Counted from the stretch's first letter, positions 1-9,577 are shown. The stretch is DNA of 64,000 nucleotides from Mycolicibacterium aichiense (GCF_010726245.1 NZ_AP022561.1:2046001-2110000), one strand, 5' to 3'. Program-made: numbers and translations. Notes: generated by a model not told the origin, from the letters alone.

Positions 1-576
1 TGCGCCCATACCCCACGCGACGGCGGCGGCGTTGTCGCCGGCCATTCCGCCGCCGATGACGACGACCTTGGCCGGGGCCACGCCGGGAACGCCGCCCATC
101 AGCACGCCGCGACCGCCTTGGGTGCGCATCAGGTGGTAGGCGCCAACCTGCGCGGCGAGCCGGCCTGCGACCTCGCTCATCGGGGCCAGCAGAGGAAGCG
201 CTCCGTCGGCAGTCTGCACCGTCTCGTAGGCGATCGACGTGGTGCCGGATGCCAGCAGGGCATCGGTGCACGGGCGGGAGGCGGCCAGGTGCAGATAGGT
301 GAACAGGGTCTGGTCCTTGCGCATCCGGCCGTATTCGGCCTCGATGGGCTCCTTGACCTTCAGCAGCAGATCGGCCTCGGCCCACACCTGGTCGGCGCCG
401 GCGATGATCTGCGCACCGGCGGCCTTGAAGTCGTCGTCGTGGATGGCGGAACCCTCACCGGCGCCGGCCTGGACGATGACCTCGTGACCGCGTCGGACCA
501 GTTCGGACACGCCGGCCGGGGTGATGGCGACGCGGTATTCGTTGTTCTTGATCTCGGTCGGGACACCGACGCGCAT
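1..576 (-). CDS. ald: alanine dehydrogenase, N-terminal part (runs off the left edge)
   Basis: Alanine dehydrogenase interconverts L-alanine and pyruvate plus ammonia with NAD. The reverse strand reads MRVGVPTEIKNNEYRVAITP from an ATG at 576, the typical start of this family, followed by KVKEPIEAEY and the start of the Rossmann segment VVVIGGGMAGDNAA. About 192 codons are present of the usual ~370, so roughly half of the protein lies outside the window. It is divergent from an Lrp/AsnC regulator at 671, the same arrangement as ald/aldR in other mycobacteria, and is probably activated by it in response to alanine. The identification is firm; the truncation is only due to the window edge. Confidence 0.95.
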   Translation of the reverse strand, partial: MRVGVPTEIKNNEYRVAITPAGVSELVRRGHEVIVQAGAGEGSAIHDDDFKAAGAQIIAGADQVWAEADLLLKVKEPIEAEYGRMRKDQTLFTYLHLAASRPCTDALLASGTTSIAYETVQTADGALPLLAPMSEVAGRLAAQVGAYHLMRTQGGRGVLMGGVPGVAPAKVVVIGGGMAGDNAAAVAWGMGA

Positions 577-670
577 GATCGCTCCTCGATTGGAAATTGG
601 CTTAGCAAGAGTGTGAAGAAAATTCGAGTGGAATGCAATCGAATTGGTGAAGATTCGATAGATTGCACGC
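577..670. promoter_or_regulatory. ald/aldR divergent control region with repeated half-sites
   Basis: The 94-bp gap between the two divergent starts carries overlapping inverted repeats: AATTCGA (621-627) with TCGAATT (639-645), ATCGAAT (638-644) with ATTCGAT (653-659), and TGCAATC (634-640) with GATTGCA (661-667). Three ATTCGA-type half-sites recur about 15-17 bp apart, as expected for a multimeric Lrp/AsnC regulator that wraps DNA. Assignment to AldR is inferred from position and symmetry. Confidence 0.6.
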
Positions 671-1183
671 ATGAGTGAAGAATCGTCGAGATCCGATGCT
701 CGTCCGGCGATGTCGCCGAAGGATGTTCGGGCTGAGCTGGACGACGTCGACCGACGGATTCTGGCCACCCTGCACGCGGACGCGCGCATCTCCAACAGCG
801 CACTGGCGGACGCTGTCGGTATTGCACCGTCGACCTGCCACGGGCGGGTGCGCAGGCTGCAGGACATCGGCGTGATCCGCGGCTTCTACACCGATATCGA
901 TCCCGCTGCGATCGGGCTGTCGTTGCAGGCGATGATCTCGGTGAGCCTGCAATCCAACGCCCGCGGAAAAATCCTCAGCTTCATCGAGCACATCCGGCGC
1001 AAACCACAGGTGATGGACGTGTACTTTCTGGCCGGCGCCGACGATTTCATCATCCACGTGGCCGCCCGTGACACCGACGACCTGCGCTCGTTCGTCGTCG
1101 AGAACCTCAACTCCGACGCCGACGTGGCGGGAACCCAGACGTCGCTGATCTTCGAGCACCTGCGCGGTGCCGCTCCGCTCTAG
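671..1183 (+). CDS. aldR: Lrp/AsnC-family regulator of ald
   Basis: This 170-residue protein has an N-terminal AsnC-type helix-turn-helix (about residues 25-75; LDDVDRRILATLHADARIS, then PSTCHGRVRRLQDIGVIRGF) and a C-terminal RAM/ligand-binding domain (about 85-165). It starts at the ATG following the repeat-rich region shared with ald. Lrp-type proteins act as octamers and sense amino acids; the mycobacterial AldR ortholog controls ald in response to alanine. A short N-terminal extension of about 20 residues precedes the HTH. Family assignment is certain; the specific role follows from the divergent ald neighbour. Confidence 0.92.
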   Translation: MSEESSRSDARPAMSPKDVRAELDDVDRRILATLHADARISNSALADAVGIAPSTCHGRVRRLQDIGVIRGFYTDIDPAAIGLSLQAMISVSLQSNARGKILSFIEHIRRKPQVMDVYFLAGADDFIIHVAARDTDDLRSFVVENLNSDADVAGTQTSLIFEHLRGAAPL

Positions 1184-1208
1184 CGTGCCAATGCCCCTGG
1201 CGCCCAAC

Positions 1209-1254
1209 GTAACGCCACGGCGGGAAACCGCGCCGACCATCGCCGTGGCGTTAC
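1209..1254. terminator. inverted repeat between convergent genes
   Basis: GTAACGCCACGGCG (1209-1222) pairs perfectly with CGCCGTGGCGTTAC (1241-1254) across an 18-nt loop. It lies between the end of aldR and the end of the minus-strand hydrolase gene, whose TAA stop (1251-1253) sits inside the right arm. There is no T-tract, as is common for mycobacterial terminators. It probably serves both transcripts. Confidence 0.6.
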
Positions 1255-2150
1255 TTTCGGCGCGCCGAAGACGCCGTCGACGACTTCGGTTTCGGCTTAC
1301 TGTCCGGTTTTGCGACCTTGGTGGCAGTGCGCTTGGACGCGCTGGCCGGCGCATGCGGATCGGGTATGTCGACCGGCCGGTGGTAGGCCTTCTCGATGAT
1401 CGGGCGCAGTTTCTTGTCCAGCGCCGGGGCCAGTGGTCCGGCCCAGGCGACCAGCGGCAGTGTCTTCGTCGGCACCCAGACATACGTGACATTGCCCGGC
1501 TGCCCGGCCACGTCCGGTGTGTACCTCACGTTGTTCGGGTCGTTGAGGTCGACGTTGCGGTAGTTGGTGTGGATGGAGAACATTCCGGCCAACGCATTGG
1601 CGACTGCGAGCAGGTTGCGGGTGTCGTCCGGCCAGTCAGCCCACCCGTCGTACTGGCGGATGACCTCGGTGCCCGTGTAGGCGGTGTCCACCGGCAGCCA
1701 GGGGGTGGTCGAGCTCTCGGTCTTGGGTCGCCGACCCCCGTACGGATTCTCCGGGTTGCCGATCGAGACCCAGGTCAGCCGGGACGGATCGGGTGCAGTG
1801 GCCGGGTCCGCGGCAAACCTGCGCAGGTCGGCGTACACGACCTGTCCGCCTTGGCTGTGGCCGAAGAGAACGATTTGCTCGTCAGCAGGCAGGCGCGCGA
1901 TTGCCTGCTGCACGTTCGTCGCTCCCTGAGCGGTGAAAGCGTTGGTGGGAAACGCGAAGTAGTCGACGGGCTGACAATGATTCGGGCTCTTACACAGGTC
2001 GCCGTGCAGCTGGGTGGGCACGAAGTGCACCAAGTGCTGCATCCCCACGAAACCGCCCTCGATCGTCAGCACCGTGGCGGCATTGCCCACCGGCGCTGCC
2101 GCGATCAACGCGGCGCTGATTGCTACGGCCAATCCAGATTTCTTGAACAT
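1251..2150 (-). CDS. secreted PE-PPE-domain serine hydrolase (cutinase/esterase-like)
   Basis: This 299-residue protein starts with a signal peptide (MFKKSGLAVAISAALIAAAP...GNA, cleavage near residue 24). An alpha/beta-hydrolase of the PE-PPE domain type follows, with nucleophile motif GHSQGG (Ser about 99). The C-terminal ~35 residues are rich in Lys, Ser, Thr and Ala. The ATG at 2150 is chosen because GGGAGG lies just upstream and the signal sequence starts there; the frame is open further upstream without such features. PE-PPE-domain proteins are esterases that act outside the cell on lipid or acyl substrates. The exact substrate is unknown. A paralogue lies at 60101-61534. Confidence 0.88.
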   Translation of the reverse strand: MFKKSGLAVAISAALIAAAPVGNAATVLTIEGGFVGMQHLVHFVPTQLHGDLCKSPNHCQPVDYFAFPTNAFTAQGATNVQQAIARLPADEQIVLFGHSQGGQVVYADLRRFAADPATAPDPSRLTWVSIGNPENPYGGRRPKTESSTTPWLPVDTAYTGTEVIRQYDGWADWPDDTRNLLAVANALAGMFSIHTNYRNVDLNDPNNVRYTPDVAGQPGNVTYVWVPTKTLPLVAWAGPLAPALDKKLRPIIEKAYHRPVDIPDPHAPASASKRTATKVAKPDSKPKPKSSTASSARRK

Positions 2151-2240
2151 CCCCGACCTCCCCAGACCGATGGTAAGTGCTAGCAACCCGTGGCGGACGG
2201 TGATTGGTGCATTGAGATGACGGCGGGGGTGCCTCGTTAG

Positions 2241-3438
<1,198 letters not shown>

Positions 3439-3442
<4 letters not shown>

Positions 3443-3921
3443 CGACTGATTCCCCGGGGGCGCGTCTCTTCAACGCCGTGAGTAACGTGCTGCGGCGCCC
3501 GGCCATGCGACCGGTGACCCGGGCGGTCAGCGGACTGCACTCCGCGGCGTACCGGGTGAGCGGCGGCAAGGCCCAGAACCCGAAGTATCCGACGATGCTG
3601 CTGACCGTGACCGGACGAAAGACCGGCAAGTCGCGGACCGTGCCGCTGATCTACATCGAGGACGGCGACCGGTTCGTCATCGCGGCGGCCTACTCGGGCA
3701 GCGACACCGACCCAGTGTGGTGGCTGAACGTGAAAGCCAATCCCTCTGCGCAGGTTCAGGTCAGGGAGACGACAGTGCCGGTCAATGCCACCGAAGCCGA
3801 CGCCGATGAGCGCGACGAGCTCTGGCGACGACTGGTGCAGATGTATCCGTACTTCGCCGACTACGAGACACGCACGACGCGTCAGATCCCGGTCATCGTC
3901 CTGACTCCGACGGCGACGTGA
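3439..3921 (+). CDS. deazaflavin (F420)-dependent nitroreductase-family protein
   Basis: This 160-residue protein has the split beta-barrel pattern of the DDN/FDOR-A family: MLLTVTGRKTGKSRTVPLIY (about 54-73) followed by VIAAAYSGSDTDPVWWLNVK, segments that contact the F420 cofactor in this family. F420-dependent enzymes of this type reduce quinones, fatty acids or xenobiotics in mycobacteria. The GTG start overlaps the preceding stop and the next gene begins with the same GTGA overlap, so it is in the dapB operon. The physiological substrate is unknown. Confidence 0.87.
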
Positions 3922-4400
3922 GCGCGGGGGAATCCATGGTGTCGGAAATGAAGCGTCTACTGCTCGTGCATCACACGCCGTCGCCGCACTGCCAGGAGAT
4001 GTTCGAGGCCGTGCTCGCCGGTGCGACCGACCCGGAGATCGACGGAGTCGAGGTGATCCGCAGGCCGGCACTGACGTGCTCGGCCGCCGACATGCTCCAT
4101 GCGGACGCTTACTTGCTGGGTAGCCCCGCCAATCTCGGCTACATCAGCGGTGCGCTCAAACACGCTTTCGACCAGTCCTACTACCAGATCCTGGATTCCA
4201 CCCGAGGTCGTCCGTTCGGCGTCTATCTGCACGGTAACGAGGGCACCGAGGGGGCGCAGCGTGCCGTCGACGGCATCGCCGCCGGGCTGGGCTGGGTGCG
4301 AGCCGCCGAGACGGTCATCGTGTCCGGCAAGCCGACCAAGGATGATCTCGAGGCGTGCTGGAATCTCGGCGCGACGGTCGCGGCCGGGTTGATGGAGTGA
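3918..4400 (+). CDS. flavodoxin-like / NADPH-dependent FMN reductase family protein
   Basis: This 160-residue protein has a flavodoxin-fold core beginning at KRLLLVHHTPSPHCQEMFEA and a later FMN-contact segment YLLGSPANLGYISGALKHAFD (written here in two parts: YLLGSPANLG, YISGALKHAFD). The GTG at 3918 overlaps the upstream stop. An in-frame ATG at 3936 preceded by GGGGGA is a good alternative start, since the first 11 residues do not look conserved. It is the last gene of the dapB operon and converges on 4408. Likely a flavin-binding reductase or electron carrier; partners are unknown. Confidence 0.8.
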   Translation: MSAGESMVSEMKRLLLVHHTPSPHCQEMFEAVLAGATDPEIDGVEVIRRPALTCSAADMLHADAYLLGSPANLGYISGALKHAFDQSYYQILDSTRGRPFGVYLHGNEGTEGAQRAVDGIAAGLGWVRAAETVIVSGKPTKDDLEACWNLGATVAAGLME

Positions 4401-4407
4401 ATACCGC

Positions 4408-5154
4408 TTAGCCGGACGGGGTGTCGAAGCCGGCTTGAGAGAAAAGCGATTTGGCGTTGATCGGCTGCACGGATGCCGGGTTCACCCGACTCATCGCACT
4501 GGTGAATGCCGACGCGGCTCGCGGGCTGGCTATGTTCGACGAGTGGCGGACGGCCGTCGCCTGCGCGGATGACGTGTCCGGGCTCTCCGCGACGATGGCT
4601 TGGCCGAGGCGGTCGATCTGGTTTCCGGTATCCAGGTAGGGCGGGATCAGGATCTCCAGCCGCTTCGAATCGGGTACCTGCGTTGAGTTTCGAACGGCGG
4701 GTCCGACCGACACCACCTCCGGTGGCGGCGTCGGCCCCGAATTCTGGGTCTTCAACACATTGCTCTTGCTCCCGTTGTCGTCGGGCTTGGTGGGGATGTC
4801 TGGCCCGCCACCATGAGCAGGGTGGGGAGTGGCCTGAAGCGGAGCGCCGAAGAGCGGTGCCGCGGCAGGGGACTGGGCGGGCGCCGGTGGTGTGGGTGCC
4901 ATCTGCTCGAGATGCTGCCGCCAGGCCTGGAGGTAGCCGAACAACTGTTGTGCGTAGTCCGGTGCGGGCTGTGCCGGCAACGGCATGGTGGGTATGGGAT
5001 ATGCAGCCGCCGTCGAAGGGGGCGGCATGAAGGCATTCGTGGGAAGTTGAGGCGCTCCGGACATGGTGGCCCATTGCTGCAGAAGCTGTTGTCCGGCTTG
5101 GAGATAGGCGAACAGCTGCTGAAGATAATCGGGCGACGGTGACGGTGTGAACAT
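4408..5154 (-). CDS. Pro/Gln-rich protein with two amphipathic repeats, unknown function
   Basis: The last gene of the accessory operon, 3 nt after the FAD oxidoreductase stop. The 248-residue product has two near-identical helical repeats, PDYLQQLFAYLQAGQQLLQQ (starting at residue 8) and PDYAQQLFGYLQAWRQHLEQ (starting at residue 65), separated by a Pro/Ala linker and followed by a long Pro/Ser/Thr-rich region likely to be disordered. There is no signal peptide or membrane helix. The layout of short amphipathic helix plus flexible linker, repeated, resembles scaffold or encapsulation peptides in outline, but no family is recognised and that role is inference. Confidence 0.75.
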   Translation of the reverse strand: MFTPSPSPDYLQQLFAYLQAGQQLLQQWATMSGAPQLPTNAFMPPPSTAAAYPIPTMPLPAQPAPDYAQQLFGYLQAWRQHLEQMAPTPPAPAQSPAAAPLFGAPLQATPHPAHGGGPDIPTKPDDNGSKSNVLKTQNSGPTPPPEVVSVGPAVRNSTQVPDSKRLEILIPPYLDTGNQIDRLGQAIVAESPDTSSAQATAVRHSSNIASPRAASAFTSAMSRVNPASVQPINAKSLFSQAGFDTPSG

Positions 5155-5157
5155 TGT

Positions 5158-7428
5158 TTAACCTCCTGCTGGTGCGGTCGGAAGCGCTGAGGCGCCGAGC
5201 GGGTATGGCGCCACGATGTCCAAGGGGTGTGGCAGTGACCGCTCGCAAAAGTCTGAATCGATATTGCGGAGGGGGCGGGTGTCGGCCGGCTCTCGGTTCT
5301 CGATGTCGAACACATAGCAGTAATCGCCGGCCGGTGTCGGCATCCGGATCGGACTGGACAGACTTTGATCGAGGAAGCCGTACGGGAACACCCACTTCAG
5401 CGGCGGACTCTTCTCCCGGCGGTCGACGCCGCCCGATTCAACCCAGATGTAGTGGTCGAGAATGGCATTGACTGCGTGGCGGCCCGACTCGCACGCGGCC
5501 TCCATCGACGTCAACCGAGTGAACGTCTTGTTCCATGTGCCGGCGAAGACCACCGAATTGTTGTGCACTTGGTAGCCGCCGTGACGCGCTTGCCAGACGT
5601 TGGCCTGTTCGAGATTCTCGAGCCACACGTCCTCCGGCGGGATGAAACTCCATGACGTCCCGTGCGGATTCCACGGCTCGGTACCAGGCCGGTTGCCCCA
5701 ATCTCCCACGATGGGGACCAGATACGGAGTCTTGTTGCGGACCACCCGGCCCTGGCCCTGACCGGGTCCACCTGCCATGACGAGACCGCGGTCGAGTGCG
5801 TACCACATCGGGCTCGGCACCACCCCTTGTCCGGCTGATCCCGAGTCGCCTGCCAGCGCGGTGATGATCTGGCGCCATACTTCGCAAGCGATCTCATCTG
5901 GCGTGCAATCGCGTGCTGCTTTCGCGCGGCCGGATTCGTCGAGCACGTGCGGAGAGGGGGTATTGAAATCGCCGATGTCGACCGACAGCACCGAGACGTG
6001 TCCGTCGCGATCCAGAATCGGGCGCTTTTCCCATAATCCTGTTTGGTTGACCGACGACAGGGCCCATGGGCTGCCGACATACAGCATGTGACCTCGGACG
6101 AGCTGGAATTCTGTGTCGAAGTAGTACTGGATCCCGCACAAAGTCTGAAAACGATCCCATGGCACTCGACCCAGTTCGTCCATCGAGTAGGGATCCCGCC
6201 ACTGTTTGGGTCGGGTGGAAGAGGGTTGCAGCGGGCCATCAGGTGGCGGAGCCGTGGTGGTGAAGCCTTCCAGCTTGGCCGCAGTACCGCCGGTGCCTGC
6301 CGCGTGCAATGCGGTGGCGAGGTACTCGGCAGCGGGTGCGTCGACGGCGACGACTGTGTAGTCCGCGGTCACCCGGGTGCCGTTGGCGAACGTGATCTGG
6401 GCGCGTGGGCGCAGATGCGGTGGCTGTGTGAGGTCCAATGTCGGTGGGTCAAGCCGGGTCGCCGCCGTGTGGACGAAGCGGACGCCGAGTGCGATGAGGT
6501 GGTGGTACCAGTGGTCGAACCACGATTCGGTGGTGGGGCCGTTGAGCACTCCGTCGGCCTTGTTGTCGCGACGGTCCATGCTCAGGTAAAGCTGGAGATT
6601 CGTGCTGAGGTTCGTGCGCGCGTCACCCCACCGTGAGTCGAGGGCGACCAAAACCCGTGGCATTTGGCGCAATAGCTTGTCGCATTGCGCGGTGTAGGAG
6701 TATTTGTCCGTTCCGGTCTGGGGGTCATGTCCAACGAAGAAGTCGTATGCCGAGACGTTCTGCAGTTCGAACCTGCGACGTAAAGGGCTGGTGACAAGGT
6801 AGCGAAGCAGTCTGCTCTGGTAGGTCGCTATGTCGGTTGGGGCGAACCCAAAAGTCGTGAGTTGCGACAGCACACTGAGGAATTCGGCCGGGCTGCGCGG
6901 AAGTTCGCGAGGAAATACAAGTGACGGCTCACCGTCTGCGGTGGCTCCCTGGGTGACTACTCGGCGCACGTTGTCGTAGACGGTGCGCGAGGTCGGCGTC
7001 CAGTGTGAGGTGCCGTCGGATCGACGGGTGTTCTGGTAGACGGGTATGCGCTGGAACATGTCCCAGATATGCAGGTAATAAGCGGGAAAGAAGCGAAAGC
7101 CATGCTCGCCAGGCACCGCCCGTCCGGGCGCCGGCGGATGGCCCCGACGGCCGGGGAAGGGGCGCAGCTCGGCGTGGCTGCCGTTGTGTGTGCCGACCGT
7201 CGAATATTGAGAGGCGGCGAGACCGCCGAGCTTGACAGGCGGGTATGCCCCGGCGAACTTGGCGCCCAGCCCATTTCGCTCGTCATGCTCTGCTTCATAC
7301 ACCGTGACGACGAAACCGCGCTCGGCGAGTTCCTGAGCGGCGGTGAGCCCCGCGATGCCGGCGCCGATCACCGCTACGGTTGGACGGCGCTTGCAGGACG
7401 CCGGGGTCGTAATGCCTGGGTCGGTCAT
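5158..7428 (-). CDS. large FAD-dependent oxidoreductase (phytoene-desaturase/amine-oxidase superfamily)
   Basis: This 756-residue protein opens with a dinucleotide-binding fold, VAVIGAGIAGLTAAQELAER (from about residue 18), followed by an acidic strand end (VYEAE), typical of FAD amine-oxidase/carotenoid-desaturase enzymes. GEHGFRFFPAYYLHIWDMF continues the FAD region. The C-terminal part contains FAGTWNKTFTRLTSMEAACE, like the final FAD-contact segment of the superfamily. It is longer than standard desaturases (~500 residues), with extra central sequence. It is ATGA-coupled to the SCP2-like gene. Neighbouring isoprenoid genes suggest it dehydrogenates an isoprenoid or lipid; the substrate is unknown. 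Confidence 0.85.
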   Translation of the reverse strand: MTDPGITTPASCKRRPTVAVIGAGIAGLTAAQELAERGFVVTVYEAEHDERNGLGAKFAGAYPPVKLGGLAASQYSTVGTHNGSHAELRPFPGRRGHPPAPGRAVPGEHGFRFFPAYYLHIWDMFQRIPVYQNTRRSDGTSHWTPTSRTVYDNVRRVVTQGATADGEPSLVFPRELPRSPAEFLSVLSQLTTFGFAPTDIATYQSRLLRYLVTSPLRRRFELQNVSAYDFFVGHDPQTGTDKYSYTAQCDKLLRQMPRVLVALDSRWGDARTNLSTNLQLYLSMDRRDNKADGVLNGPTTESWFDHWYHHLIALGVRFVHTAATRLDPPTLDLTQPPHLRPRAQITFANGTRVTADYTVVAVDAPAAEYLATALHAAGTGGTAAKLEGFTTTAPPPDGPLQPSSTRPKQWRDPYSMDELGRVPWDRFQTLCGIQYYFDTEFQLVRGHMLYVGSPWALSSVNQTGLWEKRPILDRDGHVSVLSVDIGDFNTPSPHVLDESGRAKAARDCTPDEIACEVWRQIITALAGDSGSAGQGVVPSPMWYALDRGLVMAGGPGQGQGRVVRNKTPYLVPIVGDWGNRPGTEPWNPHGTSWSFIPPEDVWLENLEQANVWQARHGGYQVHNNSVVFAGTWNKTFTRLTSMEAACESGRHAVNAILDHYIWVESGGVDRREKSPPLKWVFPYGFLDQSLSSPIRMPTPAGDYCYVFDIENREPADTRPLRNIDSDFCERSLPHPLDIVAPYPLGASALPTAPAGG

Positions 7429-7832
7429 GGCGCGCCTGCCCGCAGTTCCGACAGCAGCCCGGGTACCGAGGCCGCCCGGACGGCACCGTGTATGTATGCC
7501 CGCAATGTGTCGTGGGCGCGCTCGACGTCATCGAGACAGCCGTGTACGGACACCACGCCGGCCTCCACGGCGTCGTCGAGTCCGACTTTGGCGTCGATCA
7601 AATCGAGAATGGCGGTTCGTGACGTTCGGACCCGGACGCCGGCTGACTGCGCGCGGCCGTCCGACACCTCGAATCGTTCACCGCCGGCGTGTACAGAGAA
7701 GATGTCGTCACCGACGTCGAGTTCAACGATCAGTGGACCGAGTTCGGCAACCAGCAACCGGTAACTGGCGGGGACATCGACAGCGAGATGGTCCACTGAC
7801 CGCCGGAGGAGCGACGACACCTGTTCAGCCAT
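7425..7832 (-). CDS. SCP2-like lipid-binding protein
   Basis: This 135-residue protein is reminiscent of sterol-carrier-protein-2 domains: a central beta region (LIVELDVGDDIFSVHAGGER, VRVRTSRTAILDLIDAK) followed by a C-terminal helix (DDVERAHDTLRAYIHGAVRA). SCP2 domains hold hydrophobic ligands in a tunnel. The ATG at 7832 gives an 8-nt overlap with the upstream gene; a TTG at 7862 is an alternative. The stop overlaps the FAD oxidoreductase start (ATGA). In this operon it could shuttle the isoprenoid product between enzymes. The family call is moderate because SCP2 motifs are loose. Confidence 0.7.
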   Translation of the reverse strand: MAEQVSSLLRRSVDHLAVDVPASYRLLVAELGPLIVELDVGDDIFSVHAGGERFEVSDGRAQSAGVRVRTSRTAILDLIDAKVGLDDAVEAGVVSVHGCLDDVERAHDTLRAYIHGAVRAASVPGLLSELRAGAP

Positions 7833-8847
7833 AGAGGAACTCGAATACACCGGTTCCGACAAAGGTGAAGTCCTCGCCCTTGATCGTGCCGCTCACCCGG
7901 ACCATCCCGTCGGTCTCACACAGCACGGTCGACCGGTCTGGGCGCGCTTCGCTCGGCTGCGCCAAGCGAGCATAGGAACGCGAATGGAACTCGGCGTGCA
8001 CGGAATCGCCCGCACGTGCCGCGGTGACAACCACACGCTCCGGCACGCCCGGAATCTCTCCGTCGAGCAGCAGCCGCATCGGCGGGGGAAGGGTGCAATC
8101 CGCCGGGCGGCTGAGTCTGCCAATCGAGTGGGTCTGGACGGCCGCGTGCCGAAATATCGCGACGGGTTCGTCGTGGCGCCAGACGTAGAGCGATCGCGAT
8201 ACCGACCGCAGCCAGTTGCGGTCGGTTATCTCGACGAACACCATCGACCACGGGTCTTCGGGGGCAGTGGGCAAGATGGTGCCCCACGTCCAGCCGAAAT
8301 CGTCGCCCCACCGGAACCGGCCCCAATTGTGGTCGTGATAGGCAAGATCGTCGGCGAATCGGTGCTGTCTGCCGCCGATGTGCAGCCAGCCGGTAGCGCG
8401 CAGTCGTGGCACGAACAGCCAGCTGATCCGGCCGTCACCCGCCGGTTCGTTGCGAACCACGAACGGCTCGCTGGTCGCGGCGAAATGCACTTCACCTTGA
8501 ATAGCGTTCTCAGGCAGATCTATTGACACACGGTAGCCGTCGGCCTGAACGGTCATCCGGCAGTTCCCGATCGTCAGGTCACCCAGATCCGGCGAGAATT
8601 CGATCGCATGCCCGTCGAACCGGTCGATGGCACCGGTCCAGTTCTCGTCGTGCGCGATCACGATGACGCGGGGTGCCGGCCGTACGCCGTCGGTTCCGAA
8701 GACTTCGTTGTTGAGGCTGAAGTTGATCAGCACTCGCACGCCGTGACCGTGGATCACAAAGTGATGCCACTCCTTGAAACCCGCGGGCCGGGCGGCAGCC
8801 AAGATCGGCGTTCGCAGGAAGTCGCAACGTGCGAGTGCGGCGCTCAT
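7825..8847 (-). CDS. CrtC/AttH-like lipocalin-fold protein (carotenoid hydratase superfamily)
   Basis: This 340-residue protein carries patterns of the CrtC/AttH family: EWHHFVIHGHGVRVLINFSL, a HDENWTGAIDRFD stretch, and the hallmark LAYHDHNWGRFRWGDDFGWT in the second barrel. Members hydrate or rearrange polyene/isoprenoid substrates; CrtC is the carotenoid 1,2-hydratase. The ATG at 8847 is chosen because it overlaps the preceding stop as ATGA, like the other junctions; the frame is open further upstream. Together with a polyprenyl synthase and a desaturase-like FAD enzyme it argues for a modified isoprenoid product. The actual reaction is not known. Confidence 0.8.
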   Translation of the reverse strand: MSAALARCDFLRTPILAAARPAGFKEWHHFVIHGHGVRVLINFSLNNEVFGTDGVRPAPRVIVIAHDENWTGAIDRFDGHAIEFSPDLGDLTIGNCRMTVQADGYRVSIDLPENAIQGEVHFAATSEPFVVRNEPAGDGRISWLFVPRLRATGWLHIGGRQHRFADDLAYHDHNWGRFRWGDDFGWTWGTILPTAPEDPWSMVFVEITDRNWLRSVSRSLYVWRHDEPVAIFRHAAVQTHSIGRLSRPADCTLPPPMRLLLDGEIPGVPERVVVTAARAGDSVHAEFHSRSYARLAQPSEARPDRSTVLCETDGMVRVSGTIKGEDFTFVGTGVFEFLYG

Positions 8848-9122
8848 CGCAGGAACCGTGTTGCCGGGGCTGCCGATTCCCCGGTGGGGCTCGTATGGAG
8901 TTGGTGGGCAGAGCATGCCGCCATTCGCTCGACGGCCGAGCCTATGCTGGCGAGCCCCAGCAGGGCGTACCCGAAGTCGTCGCAGTCGTGTACCGGTGCG
9001 GCGCCGGGATCGGTGTCGGAGGCCAGAGCGCGAACCATCTCGGTGAGGGCGGCAAGACCGACCAGATAGCCGATGAAATCGCTCTTATCGGCAAGTGCGT
9101 CACGCGGATCGGTGAGTGTCAT
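8844..9122 (-). CDS. small helical protein, unknown function
   Basis: This 92-residue protein has a hydrophobic helix-forming core (DFIGYLVGLAALTEMVRALA, FGYALLGLASIGSAVERMAA) and an Ala/Thr/Pro-rich tail. It has no signal peptide or clear transmembrane segment. Both junctions are ATGA overlaps, so translation depends on its neighbours. No family recognised. It may be a small subunit or adaptor of the operon's enzymes. Confidence 0.65.
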   Translation of the reverse strand: MTLTDPRDALADKSDFIGYLVGLAALTEMVRALASDTDPGAAPVHDCDDFGYALLGLASIGSAVERMAACSAHQLHTSPTGESAAPATRFLR

Positions 9123-9577
9123 GTAAACCCCTCGGGCCGCAGCCGTGCCAGGGTGGTGTCGTCGAGGCCGAGTCCGACGAGGGTGTCGACCAGCAGATCA
9201 GCCCACGCGTCCGGGGTTCCGCTGGGCGCGGTGGGGCCGCCGAGAGCATTGAGGCTCACCATCTCCCATACCCTGCGCAGGTTTTCCACCGATTCGGACC
9301 CAGCCAGTCCGTCGCGCAGCCGCGCTCCGCGTGGGGTGTCGGCGTAGCGGCGTCCCTCGGCGACGAGCAGGTCGTGCAGCCTGCGAGCGGCCGCCGGATT
9401 GCCGAGAACCGCGCGACGCACGCCGATCAGAAGGTCGAAGATCGACCGGTGCGTCCCGTCGGCTTCGTCTGGAGCCGGCGGATGCAAGTGTGGTGTTTCT
9501 CGCTCGATGACGTCGAGGGTGAGTTCCCGGACTCGCTCCAGTTCTGCCAGCATGCCGGCCATCTGTTCGGGCGTCAT
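9119..9577 (-). CDS. operon protein of unknown function (152 aa)
   Basis: The start ATG at 9577 overlaps the stop of the polyprenyl synthase gene (ATGA) and its own stop overlaps the next start. The open frame extends upstream of 9577, but that part only mirrors the synthase gene. The product is mostly helical, beginning MTPEQMAGMLAELERVRELT, soluble, acidic, with a C-terminal DAWADLLVDTLVGLGLDD segment. I do not recognise the family. Strict coupling to the polyprenyl synthase suggests a partner or regulatory subunit. Confidence 0.68.
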   Translation of the reverse strand: MTPEQMAGMLAELERVRELTLDVIERETPHLHPPAPDEADGTHRSIFDLLIGVRRAVLGNPAAARRLHDLLVAEGRRYADTPRGARLRDGLAGSESVENLRRVWEMVSLNALGGPTAPSGTPDAWADLLVDTLVGLGLDDTTLARLRPEGFT

